Assembly: GCF_025141175.1 (NCBI RefSeq) | Contig: NZ_CP081160.1 | Span: forward strand, 7,675-71,674 | DNA: 64,000 bases | Source: Jannaschia sp. M317 | Lineage (GTDB): Bacteria > Pseudomonadota > Alphaproteobacteria > Rhodobacterales > Rhodobacteraceae | Reading direction: 5' to 3' | Part shown: piece by piece, positions 9,301 to 16,937 of the stretch | Numbering within the stretch: the first letter of the stretch is position 1 | How the letters are laid out: every line of letters starts with the position of its first letter | The notes under the pieces: generated by a model | The model's database searches: none | Seen by the model: only the letters and a program-made list of their open reading frames with translations | What the model was told of the DNA's origin: nothing | Translations under genes and position numbers: made by a program

Positions 9301-12300
9301 ACAGCGCGGCGCGCAGGGCGTCCGTGTCCAGATCGCCCTCGAACCAGAGCGTCCCGCTTTCGTTGAAGGCGGCAGCGGCCAGGCCGCCCAGTTGATGCCG
9401 CATCCAGATCTCGCGCTGGCTGGCGGTCAGGGGGCGGATCTCGGTCGCTTCGGGGCGTGCGGGCAGGGGCGGCGCATCGGCGCGGCGAACGTCTGCCAGA
9501 ATGCCGACCGACAGCAGGGTGTCGAGCGATTGCTCGAAGGCGGCGACCACGCGGTCGACCTCGGCCTGGCCATGTTCGGTGGTCAGGAACCAGCAGAAGC
9601 CGTCCATCACATGCACGCCCTGCAGCCGCATCAGCGGATAAAGCAGGGTCGCGCGGGGGTCCAGATCGGTCAGGTCGACCACCAGCCAGGACGAATAATC
9701 CTCGATCACGTCGGGCAGGCCGCGCGCGTCCAACGCGGCGCGCATCCGGGTTGCCATGCCCGCCAGCAGATCGGCGGTCTCGACCCAAAGCCGGTCACCG
9801 TGGTCCGCCATCCAGTCCAGACAGGCCTCGACCGCCGCCAGAACCAGCGGGTGCCGCACGAAGGTGCCGGCGACAAAGGTCGGCATCGCCTCGGGGCGGC
9901 TGTCGTCGCCGAACTGCCAGGGGCCGCCGTCGAGGGCATCCATGAACTTGCGCGATCCGGCCAGCACCCCGATGGGCAGGCCACCGCCCACCACCTTGCC
10001 ATAGACGGCCATGTCGCCCTGAATGCCCCAGACACCCTGCATCCCGCGCGCGTGCGTGCGGAAGCCGGTGACCACCTCGTCCATGATCAGCGCGGCCTCG
10101 TGCTGATCGGTGATGGCCTTGATGTCGCGCACGAACTGCTCGGGGCGCTCGGCCGGATAGCGGCTGCGCACGCTTTCGATCAGGACGGCGGCCAGATCGT
10201 CCGCATTCTCGCGGATGTAGTCCAGCGCCTCGGGGCTGGCGAAGGGCAGGACGACGACGTTGCCCAGACCACCGCGCGGAATGCCGGGGGCCGAGGGCAG
10301 GGCCGTCGGCTTGGCGGCATTGGCGCCGGGCTTGACCAGAACCTCGTCGTGCTGACCGTGATAGGATTTGTCGAACAGCACCACCTTTTCGCGGCCCGTC
10401 GCGGTGCGCGCGGCGCGCACGGCGGCGATGACGGCCTCGGTCCCGGTGTTGCAGAAGCTGACACGTTCATGCCCCACGGCGCGGGCGAATTTCTCGGCCA
10501 GGGGGCCGGCGCGTTCGGCCTGTGGCCCGAGGGCATAGCCCTTTTCCAGCTGCTTCGCGACGGCGCGGCCCACAAAGTCGGGGGCGTGGCCAAAGGCGGT
10601 CTGGCCGAACCCATTGACCAGGTCGATCAGGTCGTTGCCGTCCAGGTCGGTGATATAGGCCCCCTTGGCGCGCTCGGCCACGATGGGAAAGGCCAGTTCC
10701 TTCCAGTCGGCGTGGAACCCGGATGCGGTGCGCGGGTCGGCATGCACCAGGCGGTATTGGTCGGTATGCGCCTTTGATCCGGGGTACTTGGCGGAATAGC
10801 GGGCGGCCAGATCGCGGGCAAAGACGCGTTGGTCTTCGGTCAGCTCCGCGTTGGAGATCATGGCCGCGCGGCGGCGGCCGGAGGCCTTGGGCTCTGCCGG
10901 GGCCGGATCGGTCGCGGCAACGGGTACCGGTGCGACGGGTGCCGCGACGGGCGCGGGGGCCGCGACCGGTTGGGCCTGGACCGGGGCGGCCCCGCCGAGC
11001 GCGGCGAGCTGCTGCGAGAAGAGCGCCTGCATCGCGGCCATCTGCGCCTGCATGATCGTGGCGGTGTCGGATCCGGCGGCCAGGGGCGGCATCTGTGCAG
11101 GCACGGGGGCCTGCAGCATCGCCGGGGCGGGGGCCGCGGCGGCAACCGGCGCGGGGGTTGCCTCCGGTGTGGACGCCGCGGCAGGGGCGGCGGCGGGATT
11201 CTCGGCCAGGATGAAATCGGCCAGCGCCGTGGGCGTGCCCAGATCACCCGTCAGGCGGCGAAACCCGAACTGCACCTTGAACGTGCGCCCGATTTCCTGC
11301 GTTAGCTGACCCAGGAACAGGCTGTCGAGGCCCAGCTCCAGAAAGCTGCTGTCTGCGTCATCGGGCGCAAGCTCCATCCCCGCCATGTCAGCGATCAGGT
11401 CGAGAAGGGCGGGCAGAACGGTGGGAGCAGCGGCTTGGGACATGGGGGAACCTGTAACGACTGGAGAAATGGGGGTTTCGGCAATGGCGGGGGGCGCGGC
11501 GGGCGCGGCCTGGGGTGTTTCGGGGGCAGCGTCGAACCAGCAACGCTGCCGCTCGAACGGGTAGGACGGCAAAGGCACCTTGCGGGCGCTGCCGGGGATG
11601 TCGGTGCCAAGGGTGACGCCCACGCCCGTCTGCCACAGCCGGAGCGCGGTGGCGGCCAGCAGGTCGCGCGCCTCGGTCACGTGGGCCGGGTCCGGCATCG
11701 ACGGCTGCGCGTCCAGATAGGCCTCGGGCGGCAGGCATTGCGCCGTCAGCGCGGCAAGCGTGCGGCCCGGCCCGACCTCCAGCATCGCGGGGGGGGCGTC
11801 CTGCGTGGCGAGCGTGGCGAGGGCTGCGCGGAAATCGACGCAGGCGCGCGCCTGACCGGCCCAATAGGCGGGATCGGTGGCCTGCGCGTCGGTCAGGGGC
11901 TGGCCCGTGACGGTGGACAGGATCGGGTGCGTCGGCGCGCGCAGCGTCATGGCTTGCGCCACCTCGAGCAGGGCGGGGACGACATCGTCCATCATCCGGG
12001 AATGAAACGCGTGAGAGCTGCGCAGCCGGCGGAAGGTGACATCGGCGGCGGTCAGTTTCGCCTCGAAGGTGTCCAGCGCCGCCAGCGATCCGGCGATGAC
12101 CTGCTGGTCCGGGCCATTGCGGGCGGCCAGATCGACGGTGCCATCCATCAGGGCGGTCAGCTCGTTTTCGGTGGCGGACACGGCGGTCATGCCGCCTGCG
12201 TCCTGCGCCTGCATCAAGGCGCCGCGCCGGGTGACGAAGGTGACGGCCTGGGCCATGTCGACGACACCTGCCAGCACGGCGGCGGCCAGTTCGCCGACCG

Positions 12301-15300
12301 AATGACCGATGTAAAGGTCCGCCTGCACCCCCCGCGCCTGCCACAGGCGGGCCATCGCCACCTCGGTCATCAGAAGGGCCGGTTGCGCCAGGCGGGTCTG
12401 GGCCAGCGTCCGGGCGGCGGTTTCGAAATCGTCGGGCGTATCGAGCAGGAGGGGCCGCAGCTCCTCCGCGACTTCGGGGGGCAGGGCGGCAAGACCGGTG
12501 TCGAACGCCGCGGCAAAGACCGGCTCCGCTGCATGCAGGGGGCCAGCCATGCCGGGATACTGCGCGCCCTGTCCGGGCATCAGCATCACCAGGCGCGGCC
12601 CGTCGGGCGCAGGCGCGCGGGCGGCGCGCATCCGGCGCAGGGCGGCGATGGCCCCGGCCCGATCGCGGGCCACGACACCGCCGCGCCAATCCCAGGTGCG
12701 GCGGCCCTGTTGCAGGGTGCGGGCGACGTCCGCCAGGGCCTGGTCGGACCCCTCCAGATGGTCGGCCAGCGCCCCGGCCATGACCTTGAGCGCAGCGCCG
12801 GTCTTGGCCGACAGCGGCAGGATCATCGGCGCATCCACGGGCAGGGCGGTGCCCCGGTCCGGCGCGGATTGCAGGATCACATGGGCGTTGCTGCCGCCCA
12901 CGCCAAAAGCGCTGACACCGGCATAGCGCGGGCCGTCCGCGTCCCAGGGGGTCGCGGCGGTCGGCACGTGCAGACCGCTGCCCTCCAGGTCGATCTGGGG
13001 GTTCAGGCGGCGATGATGGGCGACGGGCGGGATGACGCCGTGGGACAGCACGAGGCACGCCTTGATGAACCCGGCGATCCCCGCCGCCGCGTCCAGATGC
13101 CCCAGGTTGCCCTTGACCGCGCCAAGCGCGGCACCGCGCACCGGCCCGAGCGCCGCCTTCAGACCCGCAATCTCGACTGGGTCGCCCAGCGGCGTGGCGG
13201 TGCCATGGCATTCGACGAACCCGACGTCCGCCCCCGCGATACCCGCATCGGTCAGCGCATCGGTGATCGCCTCGGCCTGACCGGTGACCGACGGCGCGGT
13301 ATAGGACATGCCGCGCCCGCCGTCGTTGGACAGGCCCGTGCCGCGCACGACGGCGTGGATCGTGTCGCCCTCGGCCAATGCATCCGACAGGCGTTTCAGA
13401 ACGACGACCCCGGCCCCGTCGCCGAATATCGTGCCATTGGCATCGGCGTCGAACGGACGGCAGGTGCCATCGAGCGAGGCCATCCCCCCCTCCATCGCCA
13501 GATAGCCGCGTTTCTGCGGGAAGGTGATCGACACGCCGCCGGCCATGGCCGTGTGGACACGGCCCGCGCGCAGCGCCTCGCAGGCCTGGATGACGGCGAC
13601 AAGGCCGGTGGAACAGGCGGTGGTGACCGACATGGCGGGGCCGGTCAGGCCCAGTTTCTGCGCCGTGCGGGACGGGATGTCGTCGCCGACGTTGCCCGCC
13701 AGTTCGGTGTAATCCAACTGAAACCCGGAGGTGAAGCGCGCCACGCCTTCGCGGTCCCGAAGCAGGTTCTGCAAAAGATAGGTCGACATCGACGACCCGG
13801 CATACAGACCCACACGCCCCGGCGTGCGCATCGGGTCCAGACCCGCGTTGTCCAGCGCCTGCTGGCAGAGTTCGAGGAACACGCGGCCCTGCGGGTCGAT
13901 GCGCGCGGCCTCCAGCGGCATGAGGCCAAAGAACTTCGGATCGAACTGATCCACATCGCGCAGGATCGCGCGGGCGGGGACGTAATCGGGCCGGGCGCGG
14001 GTGGCCGCGTCGTAGCTGTCTTCCAGTTCCTCGGGGGGGATGCGTTCGACGGTGGTGCCGCCGGTTTCGATCAGATCCCAGAACGCCCCCAACGTGTCGA
14101 TCCCCGGCAGGCGCACGGCCATGCCGACGACGGCAATCGCACCCTCGCGGGTGTCGGCGCGGGGCGCCCCCTGCGGCGCGGTGCCGGTGCCAAGCGCGGA
14201 CAGGCGGGCGATCAGGTCGCCCAGCTTCGGCACCTCGAACATCAGGGCGATGTCGAACCGCAAGGACAGCGCCGCCTCGATCCGGGCGTGCGCCTCGATC
14301 AGTTGCAGGGACGTGCCGCCCAGGTCGAAAAACCGGTCGGCGGGTTTGGGCAGGGGGCCGCCCAACACCTCTTGCCAGATCCGCGCGACGGTGCCTGCGA
14401 TGTCCTGCGCCACTGGCGCGGGCGCGGGCGCCGCCTCGGACAGGGTGGCCAGCAGGGCCTTGCGATCCACCTTGCCGTTCTGCGTCAGGGGAAAGACGTC
14501 GCGGATTTCGATCCGACGCGGAAAGACGTGGTCGTGAATGTCGCCGCCCGCCTCGACCCGCAGTTGAGCCGGATAGTCGGCGGCGACCGGACCCGTCGTC
14601 TGCACGAAAGCCACCAGTTGCTTGTGCCCGCCCGGCCCGGTCACCGGTTCGACGACCACATCCGCGACCGAGGGGGCGGCGGCCAGCGCGGCCTCGATCC
14701 CGTCGAGTTCGACGCGGCGCCCGGCCAGCTTCATCTGCCGGTCGGCGCGTCCGTGATAGACAAACGCCCCATCGGTGCGACGCTCCGCCAGATCGCCCGT
14801 CAGATAGACCAGGCCCGCGGAGCCGTCGCGCGGATCGGGCACAAAGGCGGCCTCCGTCCGGTCGGGCCGGTTCAGATAGCCAAGCGCCAGGCCCGTCCCG
14901 GCAATCGCGATCTGTCCCACGCCCCCGGTCACGGGGGTCAGGTCGCGGCCCAGCAACAGCGCGTCTTCGCCCGCCAGCGGGGTGCCGATGGGAATGACCC
15001 CGGCGTCCAGATCGGCGGCGGTGACGACATGGGCCAGGCTGCCGATGCAGGTCTCGGTCGGGCCGAATTCATTGACGACGGTCAGGTCGGGCCAGCGCGC
15101 GGTCAGGGTGCGGATGCGGGGCAGGGACATCGCCTCGCCGCCGGACAGGATCATCCGCACGGGCGCAAAGGCATCGACGCGGGCGTCGATCATCAGGTTC
15201 AGAAGACCGGTATAGAGCGGCACGACCGTCACGCCGTCGCGCGCGATCACCTCTGCCAGCGCGGAAACGGACACGGGCGCCGCCTCGACCACCGCCACCG

Positions 15301-15931
15301 AGGCCCCGCGCAACAGGGGGGCCACCGCCTCGGGCAGCATCCCGTCGCAGGCCAGCGTCGAGGCATGCAGCACCACGTCCTTGTCCGTCACCGCCAGGTC
15401 ACCGGGGCCGAATTCATAGGTCGTGACGGCGCGGTGCGGCAGGACGACACCCTTGGGCGTGCCCGTGCTGCCGGAGGTATAGAGCACGAAGGCCGGGGCC
15501 TCGGGGTCTATCGCCACGGGCGTGGCCCGACCGGACAGACCCTCGGTCGGCACGATGGGCAGGCCGGGGGCCAGGGCCCGGGCGGCGGCCAGGTCGTCAG
15601 GTGCACAGACCAGCGCGCGGGGTGCAGTGTCCGTCAGGATGAACCCCAGCCGTTCCGACGCGAAATCCGGGTCCAGCGGCACGACGACGCCCCCGGCGGC
15701 CAGGCAGCCGAACAAGCCCGGCAGCAGGCTGACCGAGCGTTGACCGTACAGGGCGACGGGGTCGCCGGGGGCCAGGCCCGCGTCCTGCAAGGCGCGCGCC
15801 ACGGCCTGCGCGCGGGTTTCAACCTGGGCATAGGTCAGCGGCGCGCAGGCCCCGCACAGCGCGGGGGCCTCGGGCGTCCGGGCGACCTGTCTGGCAAAGG
15901 CGGAATAGATGTCAGGCACATTGGATGTCAT
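6353..15931 (-). CDS. Hybrid NRPS-PKS megasynthase: A-ACP-KS-AT-ACP-AMT-C-A-PCP
   Basis: 3192 residues, domains in order. A1 (about 1-500; YTSGSTGTPKG, EFGPTET, NGKVDRKAL) has no preceding C domain, so it is a loading module. ACP (DLGGTSLQ, about 539). KS (about 597-1020; active Cys in TACSTG about 773, CHGTATPLGD, GNLGHLDAAAG). AT (GHSVGE about 1210; HAFH about 1307, the malonyl-type motif). ACP (LGLDSLFLG, about 1534). Ala/Pro-rich linker (about 1560-1690). Class III PLP aminotransferase (about 1690-2110). C domain with intact HHIVLDG (about 2294). A2 (about 2600-3090; code read as D-I-L-Q-W-G-L-I-W-K, one change from the glycine code). PCP (DLGADSLS, about 3124). The order resembles the first subunit of mycosubtilin/iturin synthetases. 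Prediction: starter plus malonate, beta-transamination, then coupling to Gly. The start is supported by GGGGGGA 7 nt upstream. Confidence 0.95.
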   Translation of the reverse strand: MTSNVPDIYSAFARQVARTPEAPALCGACAPLTYAQVETRAQAVARALQDAGLAPGDPVALYGQRSVSLLPGLFGCLAAGGVVVPLDPDFASERLGFILTDTAPRALVCAPDDLAAARALAPGLPIVPTEGLSGRATPVAIDPEAPAFVLYTSGSTGTPKGVVLPHRAVTTYEFGPGDLAVTDKDVVLHASTLACDGMLPEAVAPLLRGASVAVVEAAPVSVSALAEVIARDGVTVVPLYTGLLNLMIDARVDAFAPVRMILSGGEAMSLPRIRTLTARWPDLTVVNEFGPTETCIGSLAHVVTAADLDAGVIPIGTPLAGEDALLLGRDLTPVTGGVGQIAIAGTGLALGYLNRPDRTEAAFVPDPRDGSAGLVYLTGDLAERRTDGAFVYHGRADRQMKLAGRRVELDGIEAALAAAPSVADVVVEPVTGPGGHKQLVAFVQTTGPVAADYPAQLRVEAGGDIHDHVFPRRIEIRDVFPLTQNGKVDRKALLATLSEAAPAPAPVAQDIAGTVARIWQEVLGGPLPKPADRFFDLGGTSLQLIEAHARIEAALSLRFDIALMFEVPKLGDLIARLSALGTGTAPQGAPRADTREGAIAVVGMAVRLPGIDTLGAFWDLIETGGTTVERIPPEELEDSYDAATRARPDYVPARAILRDVDQFDPKFFGLMPLEAARIDPQGRVFLELCQQALDNAGLDPMRTPGRVGLYAGSSMSTYLLQNLLRDREGVARFTSGFQLDYTELAGNVGDDIPSRTAQKLGLTGPAMSVTTACSTGLVAVIQACEALRAGRVHTAMAGGVSITFPQKRGYLAMEGGMASLDGTCRPFDADANGTIFGDGAGVVVLKRLSDALAEGDTIHAVVRGTGLSNDGGRGMSYTAPSVTGQAEAITDALTDAGIAGADVGFVECHGTATPLGDPVEIAGLKAALGPVRGAALGAVKGNLGHLDAAAGIAGFIKACLVLSHGVIPPVAHHRRLNPQIDLEGSGLHVPTAATPWDADGPRYAGVSAFGVGGSNAHVILQSAPDRGTALPVDAPMILPLSAKTGAALKVMAGALADHLEGSDQALADVARTLQQGRRTWDWRGGVVARDRAGAIAALRRMRAARAPAPDGPRLVMLMPGQGAQYPGMAGPLHAAEPVFAAAFDTGLAALPPEVAEELRPLLLDTPDDFETAARTLAQTRLAQPALLMTEVAMARLWQARGVQADLYIGHSVGELAAAVLAGVVDMAQAVTFVTRRGALMQAQDAGGMTAVSATENELTALMDGTVDLAARNGPDQQVIAGSLAALDTFEAKLTAADVTFRRLRSSHAFHSRMMDDVVPALLEVAQAMTLRAPTHPILSTVTGQPLTDAQATDPAYWAGQARACVDFRAALATLATQDAPPAMLEVGPGRTLAALTAQCLPPEAYLDAQPSMPDPAHVTEARDLLAATALRLWQTGVGVTLGTDIPGSARKVPLPSYPFERQRCWFDAAPETPQAAPAAPPAIAETPISPVVTGSPMSQAAAPTVLPALLDLIADMAGMELAPDDADSSFLELGLDSLFLGQLTQEIGRTFKVQFGFRRLTGDLGTPTALADFILAENPAAAPAAASTPEATPAPVAAAAPAPAMLQAPVPAQMPPLAAGSDTATIMQAQMAAMQALFSQQLAALGGAAPVQAQPVAAPAPVAAPVAPVPVAATDPAPAEPKASGRRRAAMISNAELTEDQRVFARDLAARYSAKYPGSKAHTDQYRLVHADPRTASGFHADWKELAFPIVAERAKGAYITDLDGNDLIDLVNGFGQTAFGHAPDFVGRAVAKQLEKGYALGPQAERAGPLAEKFARAVGHERVSFCNTGTEAVIAAVRAARTATGREKVVLFDKSYHGQHDEVLVKPGANAAKPTALPSAPGIPRGGLGNVVVLPFASPEALDYIRENADDLAAVLIESVRSRYPAERPEQFVRDIKAITDQHEAALIMDEVVTGFRTHARGMQGVWGIQGDMAVYGKVVGGGLPIGVLAGSRKFMDALDGGPWQFGDDSRPEAMPTFVAGTFVRHPLVLAAVEACLDWMADHGDRLWVETADLLAGMATRMRAALDARGLPDVIEDYSSWLVVDLTDLDPRATLLYPLMRLQGVHVMDGFCWFLTTEHGQAEVDRVVAAFEQSLDTLLSVGILADVRRADAPPLPARPEATEIRPLTASQREIWMRHQLGGLAAAAFNESGTLWFEGDLDTDALRAALSGTVARRDALRLRFARDGSGFAVTPPEALDLTVTDLSGAADPDAALTEVLAQDAQTAFDLTEDAPIRARLFKLADTRHALMITAHHIVLDGWSFGLILDDLAALYEGARTGADAGLPAAPRFADYAARPAKRDEALATFWKDTFADVPALPDLPTDRPRRMSADRPGATVVHEIPRAVVNDLKALGAKHGCTIFSVTFAAMQALVHRLSGATDIVIGVPTAAQQAAAPGDLVGHLVNFLPIRSQADPDAQVTRHLQSVRDAIYAALDHDGMTFGEILDVAEVPRRLDRLPLTEIEFNLEEPAPLTFADVATRFETNPKAAVTFDLFFNLVVEDSGLRIEAHYASDLFDAATVRAWADSYETLLRAMVATPEARLDDLALTQTVAAPVAQQDHPALPALLADVVARRGDATALETATGTTSYADLWAQSGAIAAAIQATGTTGRVAVCLPRGGALIPALLGVLRAGCAFVPLDPKQPDARLGKILDDAAPGLILTDDTARFADRQVMTPDVAMAVPADMTLTPDAPAYVIYTSGSTGTPKGVEVPHRALSNLLLSMVAEPGLSEDDRLLAVTTAMFDISILEMFGPLVAGARVVLAPAEDVIDGFKLAARLNRGDITVMQATPTLWSILLTAGVTLPDGFRAWAGGEPLPRDLAAQLLDTGAEVWNLYGPTETTIWSAVKQVTPGGDITIGGPIAQTELHVLDASGAPCPVGVVGELNIGGAGLALGYAGQPDRTAQAFRDVTIDGTARRLYATGDMAKRRADGDIDVLGRRDGQVKLRGFRIDLGEIEAMLRAHPAITAAAVDLRARRDGDPQLVGYVTGPGEMPDGPTLMRALAADLPDYMIPTAWMHLDALPQTANGKLDRKALPTPDLAPRAVQTDVPPETATEQRLAAIWSDVLGQPVGDVTTTLLDLGADSLSIFRLAARLLAEDMELEARHLFEHPSVRALAAFYDSRDAEGAPKTARPKLSDFRRGARRAAGDKA

Positions 15932-16145
15932 CAGAAATCCCCCCCGGAAACGGCGGCGCGGGCGGTCGGAGCAAGAGCATTTGAAAGACTGACAGACATG
16001 TGACCAACCGACCCGTGAACAATAGCAGCCCCCGCAGCTGTCGGGGGACTGATACAGACAGATTCATCCGTACGGGGTCACGCTATGCGCGGAATTTGGC
16101 CTAAATAGGCCGAAGCTGGGTAATTCTGAGGGGCGCGCGCCCGGC
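15932..16145. promoter_or_regulatory. Upstream region of the NRPS-PKS operon
   Basis: 214 bp between the methyltransferase stop and the megasynthase start, both on the minus strand. It holds a perfect 6-bp stem CCCCCG/CGGGGG with a 7-nt loop at 16029-16047 (terminator or attenuator candidate, no clear T run) and an inverted repeat GGCCTA-AA-TAGGCC at 16098-16111. A minus-strand promoter for the megasynthase must lie here or further upstream; no convincing -35/-10 pair was recognised. No gene is visible. Confidence 0.4.
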
Positions 16146-16937
16146 TCAGCGGTCCTGCGTCAGGGCAAAGCCCCAGCTTTCGCTGCGCCCGAGTTGCGGA
16201 TGCGTCGGGATGACGTGGCCCAGATCGTGGATCTGCCAGCGGTCGGCGATACGATAACCCAGGGCCGCCAGTTCCGCCTCGAAGGTATCGCGGCTGCGGA
16301 TCTGATAGGGGACGCGGGTGGGGCCGATGCGTTCGGCGGTAAAGACGGCGGGACCGTCGCGCAACGCGACCTTGTTCAGGATGACATGGGCGGGCGGCAC
16401 CGGCAGCGCCTGCAGCAATGCCGCCAGCGGCAGGTCCAGATATTGCAGCAAGCCCGAGGCCAGCAGGATGTCGGTCGCGGGCAGGTCCGCGATATCGTCG
16501 ACAAAGCCCACCTCGGCGGGGACCACGCCTTCGGCCTGGCGGGCACGGGCGGCGGTGACGATGCCGGGCATATCGTAGACGGTCCAGCGCGCCGCGCCGA
16601 GGTCCAGCACCTCGCGGAAGGCCATGAACTTGGTGCCCATGTGCCCGCCCGCATCCAGTACCCGCCCGCCCCCGGCCAGCCACCGGTCCAGCCACAGGAT
16701 CACGGGGTAATCCCAGACCTCTCTGCGGCACATCTGGGGAAAAGACACCTCGGCCACGCCGGGATCGTCATAGCCCTTGACCTCGGAGGCATCGAGCGCG
16801 GCCAGAACGCCCGCGCGATCCGGCCAGGCCCCGGCAAAGCGGGGCGGGCGACCGACGCCCGCGCGCGCCATGGCGGCACGGGTGCCGTCGCGCCCCTGTT
16901 TCAGGATGGATTTGATCGTGGATTTCAGGGCGGTCAT
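16146..16937 (-). CDS. SAM-dependent methyltransferase, TIGR04325-like
   Basis: 263 residues. A Rossmann-type SAM-binding motif VLDAGGHMGTKF lies near residue 93, followed by WTVYDMPGIV (the acidic end of strand 2) and a VSFPQMCRREVWDYP segment upstream. This resembles the small methyltransferase family often found in O-antigen and capsule loci. The ATG at 16937 overlaps the flippase stop (ATGA), so the two genes are translationally coupled. It may methylate a sugar or a terminal residue of the glycan; the substrate cannot be read. The protein reads through in a longer frame that extends antisense-like upstream, but the coupled start gives the natural length. Confidence 0.75.
   Translation of the reverse strand: MTALKSTIKSILKQGRDGTRAAMARAGVGRPPRFAGAWPDRAGVLAALDASEVKGYDDPGVAEVSFPQMCRREVWDYPVILWLDRWLAGGGRVLDAGGHMGTKFMAFREVLDLGAARWTVYDMPGIVTAARARQAEGVVPAEVGFVDDIADLPATDILLASGLLQYLDLPLAALLQALPVPPAHVILNKVALRDGPAVFTAERIGPTRVPYQIRSRDTFEAELAALGYRIADRWQIHDLGHVIPTHPQLGRSESWGFALTQDR

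Noticed and set aside
7667..10777. 1036-codon open frame on the plus strand
   Set aside because: Antisense to the C and A domains of the megasynthase; no recognisable motif, typical GC-rich shadow.
11435..16003. 1522-codon open frame on the plus strand
   Set aside because: Lies antisense to the megasynthase in a GC-rich region where stop codons are rare; composition is dominated by G/R/Q/H and no domain is recognisable. The minus strand shows full NRPS/PKS motifs.
16098..16111. GGCCTAAATAGGCC as a lux box for quorum control of the NRPS genes
   Set aside because: Arms and spacing do not fit the usual 20-bp CT-N12-AG lux-type consensus; recorded only as an inverted repeat.
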